Source of the DNA: Mytilisepta virgata
Lineage: Eukaryota; Mollusca; Bivalvia; Mytilida; Mytilidae
Direction: 5' to 3'
NCBI GenBank assembly: GCA_028015205.1
Contig: CM051510.1
Location: 35,650,580 to 35,714,579, forward strand
Length of the DNA: 64,000 nucleotides
The first letter of the stretch is position 1, and every line of letters begins with the position of its first letter. Position numbers and translations under genes: made by a program. Of this stretch, positions 22,200 to 33,235 are shown piece by piece. The notes below the pieces were generated by a model that had not been told where the DNA came from, searched no databases, and saw only the letters and a list, made by a program, of their open reading frames with translations.

Positions 22200-23825
22200 C
22201 ACTTACCTGTTCCTGCAGACAAGGCCTCTAATAACATCGTGTTTGTATGCAAAAGCTACTATATTCAATGTTTGATTAATGAATTAGGGAATGCTAGTTC
22301 ACTTGGCAATCCTACCTATCAAGCTCTACACTTTCAAAGGAATAAATAACCGACAATCCAAGGTCCGTCTAATCGTCATTTGGTATTTCCATCAAAGATG
22401 ATGATTGTGATCAAGTTACATATGTGTCCATACAAACAACGCTTTATAGCTGGATCTGCCACGTGTTCCACTAAACCATTGTCTCAACTTCTAACTTCTA
22501 TTTTAAAAGCGGTCAAAACGGGCCTCCAAAGTTATTGTGAGACGAAATATTCAAGAAGTGGTATCAATCAAATGAGGATATAAAATAACCCCAAAGACTT
22601 AAAGGATATTTTACTCGGTCCATTTAAGTCTGTAACAGCATATAAACGTATATCCCAATGAGCTCGAGATTAAGGATACCACAGACATTTGATTTCTCTA
22701 CCCTCTATACCACCATTCTTCATTCACAACTGAAGGAGAGGTTAAAAGATCTAATCCATCGATACTTTCAAAATAAAAATGGCAACAGCAGATACACATA
22801 CCTTGTGATTGGTAGAGATAAATCATACTTTGTTAAAAATCACTCTAAATCTAACACAAAATATACAGAGGACGAAATTGTCCTGATGATTGAATTTTTG
22901 ATCGACAACATATTTGTTCTATATGGTGCACGTATTTTCCAACTGACAATTGGCATTCCTATGGGTACGAACTGTGCGCCACTCCTAGCTGACTTGTTCC
23001 TTTACACATATGACATATGAGGCAGACTCCCTTGACGGGCTTCTTAAGGAAAAACAGAATAGGTTAGCCCGTACCTTTATTTTCAGCTTCCGCTACATAG
23101 ATGATGTTTTATCACTCAACAATTCACGTTTTGAGAATTTCTTGCATCCCGTATATCCCAATGAGCTCGAGATTAAGGATACCACAGACAATGCCAAGTC
23201 TGCATCTTATCGTGACCTTCACCTCGAAATTGACACCAGATGAAGGTTGAATACAAAACTTTACGACAAGCGGGATGACTTTGACTTTCCAATCGTCAAC
23301 TTCCCATTTTTGAGCGGCAATATTCCAGAACCGCCGGCGTATGGAGTATATATTTCACAACTCATACGTTATTCCAGAGCTGGTGACATATACATTGATT
23401 TCCTGGACGGAGCCCGGCTCCTGACAGAAAAGTTGCTCAGACAGGGGTATGTTGCTCCTAAGTTCGAGTCATCCTAATTAAAGTTTTATGGACGTCATCA
23501 AGACTTGATTGACAGGTCTGAAAAAACCGTTTCCAAATTGAAAATGGACCTGTTCCATTGATTTTTTCCCTTCCTCATACCGGATTTGACATGGGCAGCA
23601 TGGCGGGTGTCCTGCAGGAAGGAGAGACTGCTTACTCTTCCGGGGCACCTGAGTCTACCCCGTTTTTTTTTGGTGGGGTCCATGTTGTTCATATGTTTTA
23701 AGATTTTTATGTAATGCATGTATTGTTTTAGTCTTGTCTTCGTTGTTCTTCGGGGTGTTTCATTTGTTTCGATTTTTCCCTCCTTCGAATATCCCTTTGG
23801 TATTTCTAGACTTTACTTATACTAA
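22200..23825 (+). mobile_element. Penelope-like retroelement, copy B (chimeric, broken)
   Basis: Contains the longest remaining RT region of this family: an upstream block with 'VPADKASNNIVFVCKSYY' near 22206, a 'QRFIAGSATCSTKPLSQLL' block at 22438, motif A near 22690, B near 22950, C near 23096, the C-terminal block to 23477 and the 3' UTR to about 23825 ('tttggtatttctagactttac'). A stretch of about 39 bp at 22648-22686 duplicates 23151-23189 and stands in place of the expected sequence before motif A, so the copy is rearranged. Confidence 0.75.
22410..23477 (+). pseudogene. Reverse transcriptase of Penelope-like copy B, frame-broken
   Basis: Open pieces are 22380-22583, 22658-23020, 23010-23243 and 23247-23477. 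Motif A reads FDFSTLYTTI, motif B GIPMGTNCAPLLADLFLYTY, motif C FRYIDDVLSLNN, so the catalytic aspartates survive although the frame does not: there is a shift near 23010-23020 and a stop near 23241. The C-terminal part (KLYDKRDDFDFPIVNFPF, then AYGVYISQLIRYSR) is the best conserved block across the four copies in the window. No GIY-YIG endonuclease follows. Confidence 0.8.
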
Positions 23826-25066
23826 TCCCTCTCTACTTGTAGTGGCATTTTAGCCTACTCTTTTTCGACATCTACCGAGGAGTTGCTAAGAGTGTTGCTC
23901 TTTGTTGTTTTCCTTGTTATTAAGCTGTTTTACGAATTGTTTCCTACGGTAACTGCACTAGAACTTATTCTTCATGACTTCACTCTGTCCTCTTACTAGT
24001 ATTTTTTTCATTTGTTCTATTCATATACAATATTGAAAATGAACTTTGTAAAAAGAAATGCAAGGTGATAGGTACACGCCATTGAGACACAATCCCAAAG
24101 GATTGAACTCAGTAATAAATTTATTACATTTTGAACGAGCATTATGTAAGCATCAACACGAAGCAAAAGCCCACACAAAAAGAGAAACACAATATCTCTC
24201 CAACTGTGTCAAAAGTTCAGCACAAATCAACAAAAAATTCAAATCCCAAATGAACACATTTTTCCATTTTATAAACATACAATATATTATCACTGAAAAT
24301 ATAGAAACCTGACTTGGGTTAGACCGATATATGTTTATTTAACTTTTTTCTAAATCAACTGATAGTTGGAACATTTGTACAATGGCAATGAATTTAATAA
24401 ATTATATATTGACTATTTTACATTCTATCTCAGATCTGTTTGCAATAAAATACAAATTTTCTTTCGCTTCACCAGTTTTTTATCTAATAGGAAACCACAT
24501 ACACAGATTGTAATCAGATGTCACTAAAACATTAATATGAAGGCAGCCAGTAGTTTATATGATTAATATAGTCGTATATATGACAATTTACGACATAAAA
24601 CCAGTCCAATTTACGGCAAGATAGGAATATGCCATACATCAAATTTAATCGGATGGAAATCGCATATGGACAACAGACTGTGCTGGTATGTGACAAGCAG
24701 TTGATTCGTTAATACAGCATGTCTGAATAGTGAATAGAAGTTAAATGGCAAAGATTAACACGATTAGGTATTGAGTAATGTCGACTTTTCAAATCAACCA
24801 GAGACATCCTTAAATGCGCAGTTGTTACCAAGGCTTTAGTACACATACATGGCATACATGTATATTATTCAAAGGACTCAAAGAAGTTTGGTTGATGACT
24901 ATTAGAGCGTGACGGATATGGTTGATTTGAAAATAATCAAGTTAATATTACAAACGAATCTAAATTCGAAGAAGCTTTTAGATTGTGCATTAGACTAAAC
25001 TGGAAATCAACTTCTTGTAATTTTACTTAATAAAATAATCGTTCATCGGAATATCTGACATAGGTA
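23826..25066. other. Non-coding stretch
   Basis: Short frames only, including an 84-codon one at 24058-24312 without recognisable features. Confidence 0.45.
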
Positions 25067-25206
25067 GTTTCGTTTTTGAGACTGACTATATCATGTGGAA
25101 TATATAGACGAGCCCAAAGGGCTAGTTTAGATATTACACATGATATAGTCTGTATCAAAAACGAAATTTCGGGCACGTCTAGATATTCCACATGATATAG
25201 TCAGTG
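25067..25206. repeat. Palindrome with a third inverted arm
   Basis: 25067-25109 and 25126-25167 are reverse complements with a few mismatches (core 'gactatatcatgtg'). The loop between them holds 'agcccaaagggct', itself a small hairpin. A third copy of the core, in the same orientation as the second arm, lies at 25169-25206. Three copies in the order +, -, - mean that arms 1 and 2 or 1 and 3 can pair, giving alternative hairpins. Confidence 0.85.
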
Positions 25207-25551
25207 TTTATTGGCATTATTTGTTTATTGGTAATTTATTTTTTTCTAAAAAAAAATATCACTTTTACAACTAATTTTAATGAACATTATTTTTCACAGC
25301 TGAAGAAGTTTGTTGACCAATCATTGGCGCGTGACATTCTTGACAGTGAATGGGAAAGGAAAATATTGACTATTTGCGTGAATCGACGACTTGTCATCGA
25401 TAATTTCCGTAATTCATTTTCATTGGACGATCAGATAAGTAGATCCTTCCGCATTACGTCACTCAATGTATTGCCTAATATTTCAGTGATACTCGAAAAT
25501 ATTAGGCAAAAAGATCAAAGAAAATATGTTCGAATTGCCGATAAACAATAA
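25204..25551 (+). CDS. Hypothetical open frame, 115 aa
   Basis: A 115-codon frame beginning at the edge of the palindrome's third arm. The first 20 residues are hydrophobic (FIGIICLLVIYFFL), compatible with a membrane anchor, followed by a charged helical-looking part (DSEWERKILTICVNRRL) and a C-terminus rich in N, I and R. No domain recognised. The second half is less AT-driven than random frames nearby. It could be a fragment of a larger gene or element, or a chance frame. There is no poly(A) signal or splice evidence I would rely on. Confidence 0.25.
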   Translation: MFIGIICLLVIYFFLKKNITFTTNFNEHYFSQLKKFVDQSLARDILDSEWERKILTICVNRRLVIDNFRNSFSLDDQISRSFRITSLNVLPNISVILENIRQKDQRKYVRIADKQ

Positions 25552-26344
25552 TATCAACTATTCTTTTGTACAATACAAAAATTTTATAAAGCTATAGGTT
25601 TTAGTGGTTGTTATTGTGTATAATAATGAATCCTGAATTTTGATGTTTTTAGTCTTTTGTGTTTCTTGTGTTTTGTTTCAATTATTGAATAAAACATAAA
25701 TTCTGAGATAGGCAAATTATGTCAAGGTGTTTTGTTTGGTTGAAGCGCAATGTACCTTTGTCTAGACAGTAGCGTTTTATATTTTAATACACAATGTACT
25801 TCTTTATAATCCGTAGACAAGCACCCAATGAATTTTAATATAACATGCTCTATAAGGATTTCTCTTCGGAGGTTTTACAGACTACATATGTCTGTATGAT
25901 CTGTTTTTTAATACAAAAAAGTATTATTACTAAGTCTGTTTACTTTCAAGAACTCTCCCGAGATGAAAGGTCTCAAAGCATTCGGCATTACTTCTCTAAT
26001 TTTATTTTCAGAAAAATCCCTCCTGTACTGAAAACTTATCGATTCTGTTTGTCCGTCATTCTATATTGTATAAACATATTAAGGTAAATGACCATTGTTA
26101 AATAGCCATTATTTATAAAGCAAACGACATCAGTGGTTCGCTTGATTAGGTAGGCCTTCAATTACACAGACTTGTGATGGGAATTTTCAAAAAAAAAATA
26201 CATCATTAATATTATCAGGACATAACATATCGGTTATATGGTTCTGACTAGTTTTCGAATTCGTCAGGAAATTCAAACCCCCAATGTTTGCTCTTTTTCT
26301 ACCCTGTTGAGCAGAAGTTGGTGAATTTTGATTTAACAGCAATA
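25552..26344. other. AT-rich non-coding stretch
   Basis: Nothing recognised. Confidence 0.45.
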
Positions 26345-27045
26345 AAAATATAAATTTACTTTTCTCAGAAATGCCGTTCTAATCGCATAATCATAAAATT
26401 TAGAAAGAAAGATTTTGTCGTAAAGTTAATGTTTCGAGTTCGACTACAAGTTTTCTGACAATTAACGTTTATTCTGTAAAACTGATATCGTTTTATTGCC
26501 AAAATAATGGATTAATGGTTCATATTATAGTGCACATGTTCAAGAAATATTACGAAAAAATCGGTCTTGGTCATAGAGAAATTTTGAAATCCTAATTTTA
26601 CGGTAAATATAAAAAAATATATAAATTTATAAATAAAATATAAATTTATTTTTCTACGAAATGTTGTTCTAATCGCATAATCATAAAATTTAGAGCAATC
26701 GGCAACCTGAATAACTTACTTCTAAATATGTTTGTACGACAATTCCCCCACAGAAAAGGTGTATTCTAACCTTAGTTATACGGACACTTTTTGTGAACTA
26801 TTTTGACTGCTAAAAATAAACTCAACGACATTGAACCCTGAAAGATTTTGTCGTAAAGTTAATTTTTCGCAGTTCGACTACAAGTTTTCTGACAATTAAC
26901 GTTTATTCTGTAAAACTGATATCGCTTTATTGCCAAAATAATGGATTAATGGTTCATATTATAGTGCAAATGTTCAAGAAATTTTACGAAGAAATCGGTC
27001 GTGGTCATAGAAAAATTTTGAAATCCTAATTTTACGCTAAACGCA
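26345..27045. repeat. Imperfect tandem duplication with a 150-bp difference
   Basis: 26345-26615 is repeated at 26635-27045 ('ttctaatcgcataatcataa', then 'gattttgtcgtaaagttaat', then 'caaaataatggattaatggt'). The second copy has about 145 bp (26696-26840) absent from the first at the point after 'aaaatttaga'. Either a deletion in copy 1 or an insertion in copy 2. No coding. Confidence 0.85.
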
Positions 27046-27687
27046 AACCGTAAAAAAGGAGCCCCAAAAAGTTATCGAAAAATGTTGTTTTACTAATTTT
27101 AATAATTTTTTAATATAAAAACAACACTTAAGTTTTGTAATTTTGTTTATAAAAACCTTATATTGCGATTAGTGATGGAAAGATTATCACCGACAATCGA
27201 TTAACAGTCGTTTTTGTGTCAGCGATCCTCATAATCGATTACGGAATTAAAAATTGAAAATCGCCAACGTCGCCGATTCCAGTATGTAGAATAAGATCCA
27301 TAAAGGACAAACTATGTCAGTTTTATAAATAACATTTTTTTAAAGCATAAATATCTATCGAATTTCGAACCATCTTTTGTAATTTTAACCTGCTCCCTAT
27401 TGCTATTATCTGGCTTCTTTTGTAGATTCAAATTTGTTTTCAATATCATGGGGCTGACTTACTTTATAGGCTTCTTTGTAGATTTGAATTTAGCTGAAAT
27501 ATCATATAACAGTCCACGAGATACGGACTTCGATTTACAGGTTTCTTTAGTGGATATAACTTACATTGCAATATTATTTGCGTTGTCTTTGGATTGTATT
27601 GATGAACTTTGCCCATCTATTGTGTTTCTTTGGTACTCTTTAACTGAAACTGAGCTGTATCACACTATCTCATGTCAATAAAATTAG
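27046..27687. other. AT-rich non-coding stretch
   Basis: A 93-codon frame at 27400-27681 is hydrophobic and contains two short similar segments (GFFCRFKF and GFFVDLNL), but no domain is recognised. Confidence 0.4.
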
Positions 27688-27865
27688 AATGGAGAATGGA
27701 AACGGGGAATGTGTCAAAGAGAAAACAATCCAACCTAAGAGCAGAGAACATCCCAAGGCCAACAATGAGTGTTCAACACAGCGAGAAAATCCCACGCGCG
27801 GCGGCGGGCTTCAGCTGGCCCTTCAACAATCATGCATATTAGTTCATCGAAATGGTAGAATAGAA
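27688..27865 (-). repeat. Mytilus-type interspersed repeat, copy 3
   Basis: Minus-strand copy of the family at 698-957 and 46735-47073, covering the 3' half ('cgctgtgttgaacac' to 'ccccgtttccattctcc'). Confidence 0.7.
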
Positions 27866-28249
27866 GAATTAATTTTACTAACACCTCTGTTTAAATGCTA
27901 ATTTGAAGCTTACTCAACACTATGTGGAAGTAAATGGTTGATTATACCTGGAAATCCGAATGATTTCCCCCATTTTGATTTCACATTTTAAAGTAAATTC
28001 TTTGATACCAATGTTGATATGCAAATTGTGTCGACTTACGACTCAACAGTTGTGCCCAAGGCCTAGAATGATAAACCAAAACAATAATTCAAAACTTTGA
28101 AGAGCAAATTCAAAAATTTAAATTTAAATTTAAAGCTGGAATTTTGTATAAATATTTTTCTTAAGTTGAAACACACTCTGTTGCTTATATGCAGTCTGTA
28201 AAAATAAGTTAGTTATATTGACATTTCCGAAGTTTGCCGATAATTACCG

Positions 28250-29400
28250 AGGTCATTTCAATTGCGTTGTATGGTGTAGAGCATAATTCTTTCCGGATGA
28301 AATAACGTCCGGCGGAAAAAATATTACATATGATATTGTAAGATTCTTTCCGGTGGAAATTATTTCACTGTGAGATATTTTCCATTGACATGAAATTTTT
28401 ACCGGAAAAGGTTTACAGATAGAAGGTGTGAAATTGTTGTTTTGAGCCAAAGTAGTCATATTTAAAGATTAATATAGAAAAGTTAATAAAAAACTAAATC
28501 TTTGCAAATACTATGGACTCATAATGGAGTAATTAAATAAAAGCTAAAGTAGAGATAAAAAAAACCAAACAATTGTATTGTAATCGGAAATAATTTCATA
28601 GATGTTAATTGTAAAATAATATCCGGAAATAATTTTACAGTAAAATATCATCCTTTTGAAACCAAAATTTTCTATTTCATATCACAATATAAAATGAAGA
28701 AAATTATAATGAAAAATATGTAACCAAACCAGAAATAATTTCACAGATCTTAATTGTGAAATAATATCCTGATCAATAAGAAAATAAGGTAAGTGAAATA
28801 CAGGTACAAGTGAGTTGTTTTCAGATGTGATATGAGGGCATTTTGTCATGTGTAATACATTTTGGAAAACTGTTTAATGGTAAATACTTTCCCTACAATA
28901 CTTTACTTCCCAATGGTGCCCAGGAAAATATTTCACAGCTGGATAGTATTTATCTGTGAAATATTTTCCGACTATTTAATTTTTAATTAAAGTCATCATT
29001 TTATATTTAATAAATTAAGAAAAAAGGAAACAATTTCACTATGAAATTTATTCCGGAATATAGTATCCATAAAATGAAAATCTCTCATAATTACCTCCCT
29101 TTGATTGATAAATTATGCAAATATGTTCTACCTTAGTGACACATTTATCATTATGGTTAGGTATATATAGATTGTGAGTACCTTATATAGTAGACAGTGG
29201 GATTCTATTTCACAAGCTTATGTGAAATTTTAACCGGAAAGGATTTACTATTAAATACTTTCCATATAAGATGGAAAGAATTTCACTCCTCCGGAAGAAA
29301 TCTAACTGTGAAATACCATGTCTGGAAACTATTTACCGTGACAAATCTTCCGCCGGAAAAAATATCACAGAGGAAGAAATAAACCGTTACAATGGAACAT
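28250..29400. repeat. Field of a self-complementary CCGGAAA/GTGAAAT motif
   Basis: About seven clusters of two related, mutually complementary words: 'ttccgg..gaaa' and 'tttcac.gtgaaat'. Clear clusters lie near 28290, 28344, 28586, 28730, 28915, 29035 and 29205-29375. Both ends carry a 'cggaaaaaatat(t/c)ac' word (28313 and 29354). It is not a simple tandem array: spacings vary from about 100 to 180 bp and the words appear in both orientations. No open frame. Could be a decayed foldback element or nested short inverted repeats. Confidence 0.6.
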
Positions 29401-29864
29401 CCGGGAACTTTCGAATAATCACGTGGTCATTTATGGTCCGGATACCTTAACATTTTTGGAACAGTAATTTTAAATTATAAATTTTGAGCTGGTATTGAAA
29501 TACTAGCAACTGAGCGGGTGGATGTTTTTCACATGAAGTGGTGCACTACAATATTTTTAGCGATAAAAAATGTATAAATTGTATTAACAATTTCACTGAT
29601 ATATGTGCTATTGCTTGAAGTTAAGTTCATCTTAAGAGTCAAAATGAGAAGAAATAAAACGTATATTTTGTCTAGAGTATGTTAACAGGGACATCATCCA
29701 TCATCATTAAACCTGACAATAGATCGACTTATAAAATGTATTTCTCTTGTGCATCAAAACTATTATTATTACTGGGAATATCGCGATCATCTTACAGAGT
29801 GCATAGTGAACCGTACTGTGTTTTCTGATTTTATTTCGAAAAGTATTCTTCTCAGATAATTATT

Positions 29865-29990
29865 AGTTTTTAGGTGAAGTGTTTGTATTGTTTTGGTCTT
29901 GTCTTCGTTAACGGTGTTCTCCGGGTTTTGTCAAATGCTTTCGATTCCCCCCTTCCTTTGAATATCCCTTTGGTATTTCTTGATATAAAT
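29865..29990 (+). mobile_element. Penelope-like 3' UTR fragment
   Basis: 'gtattgttttggtcttgtct', 'gtgttctccgggttttgtca', 'gaatatccctttggtatttc' match the extreme 3' end of the family. No RT sequence precedes it, so it is a severely 5'-truncated insertion. Confidence 0.8.
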
Positions 29991-32044
29991 TACTTTATAT
30001 TATCTTCAATAAGTCGATTTCAAGTCAGTTTTTGTTTTACATATCAGCGGTTGCTAAATTAGTTATTTCGACTAAAACGTGGCCACTCTGAATTTCTAGG
30101 AGTTTTCTTCATATTATAACGGAATTAGCGATTCATCAATGAAAAAAAATATCAGTTTAAATTTAAACCCCGAAAGACCTTCACCCGAATGTTTTCATCA
30201 GACCATATAACTATCCAAAGATACTAATATTAGATATATATAGTTAATTTATACTATGCTGTATACGACGCATTTCAAGGAGTTACCTCTCATCAGCAGC
30301 ATTAAAACCGAAACATTTGGAAGACCAAAAACCAAACTTATATTAAACAAGAAGTACTCAACCAAAAATACCGAAATAGGAAGCCAAATTTCTGCTAAGG
30401 AGATCTATCAAGGAATGAACCCTTAGTAAAATTCTTGGATTTTTCTTGAATTGAAGAGTGTCATACAAAACCTAGATAATGACATTTTTTAATAAATTAA
30501 AATGCTCTATCGCAGCAATAACAGTTCTATTTAGGTGGTTGATAGTTACCCTCATATTAGACACAAGAGGGAGTAATTTAATAGCATGTTAAAAATTGCT
30601 GTATGATGTTGATGACGATCATTCATTTCGGGTTTTTTTTTCTCTTTCTATATTTTGCGATGCATTATACAATAGTACCTTTTAAAAATATTTGATTTCG
30701 TTTTATGGTCATATACGGGAAAAAACTATAAAAAAAAACTATAAACTTACCATCAAACCGAAGTAAAAAGGTGTTTTTAAAAAATTTTTCATCTTCTGGC
30801 AATTATACCAGTTTGACATACCAATGTGCAAATAAACCAGGTAACATGATCACCAACGTTTCCCCCTTGATTAAAGATAGCATCACTTATATCGTTGTTT
30901 TACTATGACATGGATTTTGTTGTATTTTAAAACTTTCTCCACCTTATCATTCAAATTTTGTTTATAAAACATATACATATTGTGTAAGTATTGAATACAC
31001 AACTCAGGGCGTTTGTTCGTTGGGGGTATATCTCTGTTATACCATGTTTCTCTACAAAGTGCCAATGATAGATTTTAATACTTTATGGGGGGGTCTTTTA
31101 GGAATTTCACCCGATGCAATGAAAAGTAGGATAAATATGGAAATACTGACAATGTAGCTGGATATATAATTCCTATTGTTGAAAATGGTAGATTCTGGCA
31201 TAAATACTTAATATGATATTTTTCAAGCATTATTTGTCTCTTTTGAACAGTAAAAACTTAGAATAGATATTAATCAGTTCTTAACTGACCTGTTGATTCT
31301 AAAGAAACCTAGATTAGACTGTGTTTTTCGTGTCATAAAATATAGTTGCTTTATGTCCTATATATTTTATACATTTTTTATTTGATATTAAATATTAATA
31401 TTCCCCTATGGGGTAATACGATACGTTATTAGATGTTATATTTTGTTTTAATGGATTCAATCGCAGGAATAGGGCCATTTGATAGATTTTCAATTACCAC
31501 TGTACACAATACGCCGTACACTATTAAATGTCACTTACAGTATTTATGGCAGGGTGATTACAATAGTCGAAATAAAATATTGAATAAGGAAGGGTTTTAA
31601 TAGTAAAAGGTCATTTAAGTTATTATTTGCATGTAAAATTGATGAAAAACAATGTAATATTGATAATTGGTTGTGCGTTTTTGATAAACCGTCTTACTTC
31701 CGATAATTTAAAAAATAAAGATTTTATAAACGTTTTATTAATATATAAGGAATATAACATTGTACTTCCTTAAGACCATCGACGTATTGTACATACTACT
31801 CCTGTAAAGCACAAGATAAAAAAAGGAGGGATTTGTATTAAATACTAAAAAAAAAAAAAACAAAACAAAAGGAATGTAAAAACATATATTTTATTGATCT
31901 TCGTCTTTTCAAACCTTAAAGCAAAATTGATACTGGATACATGTGCATTCTGATTTCAACGAGTACAAGATGCATAACCTCTTCAATATTCATGACTTGC
32001 ACATTGTAATTGGATTTTTCATATTTGTATAATAAGAAAATTTC
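29991..32044. other. Long AT-rich non-coding stretch
   Basis: Nothing recognised beyond short A/T tracts and a CA-poor, unstructured background. Confidence 0.45.
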
Positions 32045-32590
32045 AATTTACTGTTACAAAATTGTAAAATTCGTGAAAACTAACGAGTATTTTCCTCGTG
32101 CACAGCTCTGTCCTTAGATAGTATTCGCGATACCCTTATGGTAATTTTGGTATTTTTGAATTTGCTCTTCAAGTTTTTGGACTGTTATGGTTTTAAACAT
32201 TTCAGGCCTTGAGCACAACTGATGAGTCGTCGCCTCAGAAGTTGTATCAAGGAATTATATTTTTACCACTTAGTCGATGCCGCTGATGGTGGACTCCAAT
32301 TTCCTGACGGTATCCCCAGCTCAGTTGCTAGTATTTCGATACAAGCCCGAAATTGATCCTAAAAATTTACTGTTACAAAATTGTAAGATTTGTAAAAACC
32401 AAGGAGTATCTCCCTCGTGCATAGCTCTGTCCTTGTTTTGTCTGATTTTGACGATACCATATTGGTCATTTAGGTATTTTTGAATTTGCTCTTTAACTTT
32501 TTGGATTGTTTTGATTTTAAACATTTTAGGCCTTGGGTCGTAATTGGACGAAATATGCACATCTTATGCATCAAAATTGGTATCAATCAA
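32045..32590 (+). repeat. Bivalve interspersed repeat, two direct copies
   Basis: 32045-32225 and 32365-32550 are similar: 'tttactgttacaaaattgta', then 'gtgcatagctctgtcctt', then 'gtatttttgaatttgctctt' and 'ttttaaacatttcaggcctt'. Between them lies 'tgatggtggactccaatttc...gacggtatccccagc', which resembles a repeat common in mussel sequences (recollection). Weaker fragments occur at 44560-44890 and 47700-47830. Confidence 0.65.
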
Positions 32591-32674
32591 TTGTATTCCT
32601 ACAGACAAATATAGATTATAAACATGTACACCAATATTTCTTATAAGTTACATTAAAAAATATTAATATCAGTG

Positions 32675-33235
32675 CTATAGTTATATATACAACTCACAAC
32701 AGTGAGACACTATGGCACTTGTTCGTCTAGCACTGTCTAGCGCCCCAGACCACTCGGCCACATCCACTATAGTTGTATATACAACCCACAACAGTGAGAC
32801 ACTGTGGCACTTGTTCGGGTAGCACTGTTTCTAGCACCCTAGACCACTCGACCACACCCCCTATAGTTGTATATATAACTCACAACAGTGCGACTCTATG
32901 GCACTTGTTCATCTAGCACTGTCTAGCGCCCTAGACCACTCGGCCACATCCACTATAGCTGTATATACAACCCACAATAGTGAGACACTGTGGCACTTGT
33001 TCGGGTAGCACTGTTTCTAGCACCCTAGACCACTCGGCCACATCCACTATAGCTGTATATACAACCCACAACAGTGAGACACTATGACACTTGTTCGGCT
33101 AGCACTGTGTCTAGCGCCCTAGACCACTCGGCCACACCCCCTATAGTTGTATATACAACTCACAAAAGTGAAACACTATGGCACTCGTTAGGCTAGCACT
33201 ATGTCCAGTGCCCTAGACCACTCGGCCACATCCCT
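32675..33235 (-). repeat. tRNA-head-like tandem array, 6 units of 92-94 bp
   Basis: Units start at 32675, 32767, 32861, 32953, 33047 and 33141. On the minus strand each unit reads 'gatgtggccgagtggtctag', the 5' part of a Leu/Ser-type tRNA with an A-box, then a 'gctag...ctagc' stem-like piece, and ends in the palindromic 'gttgtatatacaac'. No convincing B-box or acceptor pairing, so these are not tRNA genes. The period alternates 92 and 94, giving a weak two-unit higher-order pattern. Confidence 0.85.

Noticed and set aside
27180..27260. Two 'atcgatta' words suggesting Onecut/Cut binding sites or a hAT-type end
   Set aside because: Too short and common in AT-rich DNA; no element boundary or gene attached.
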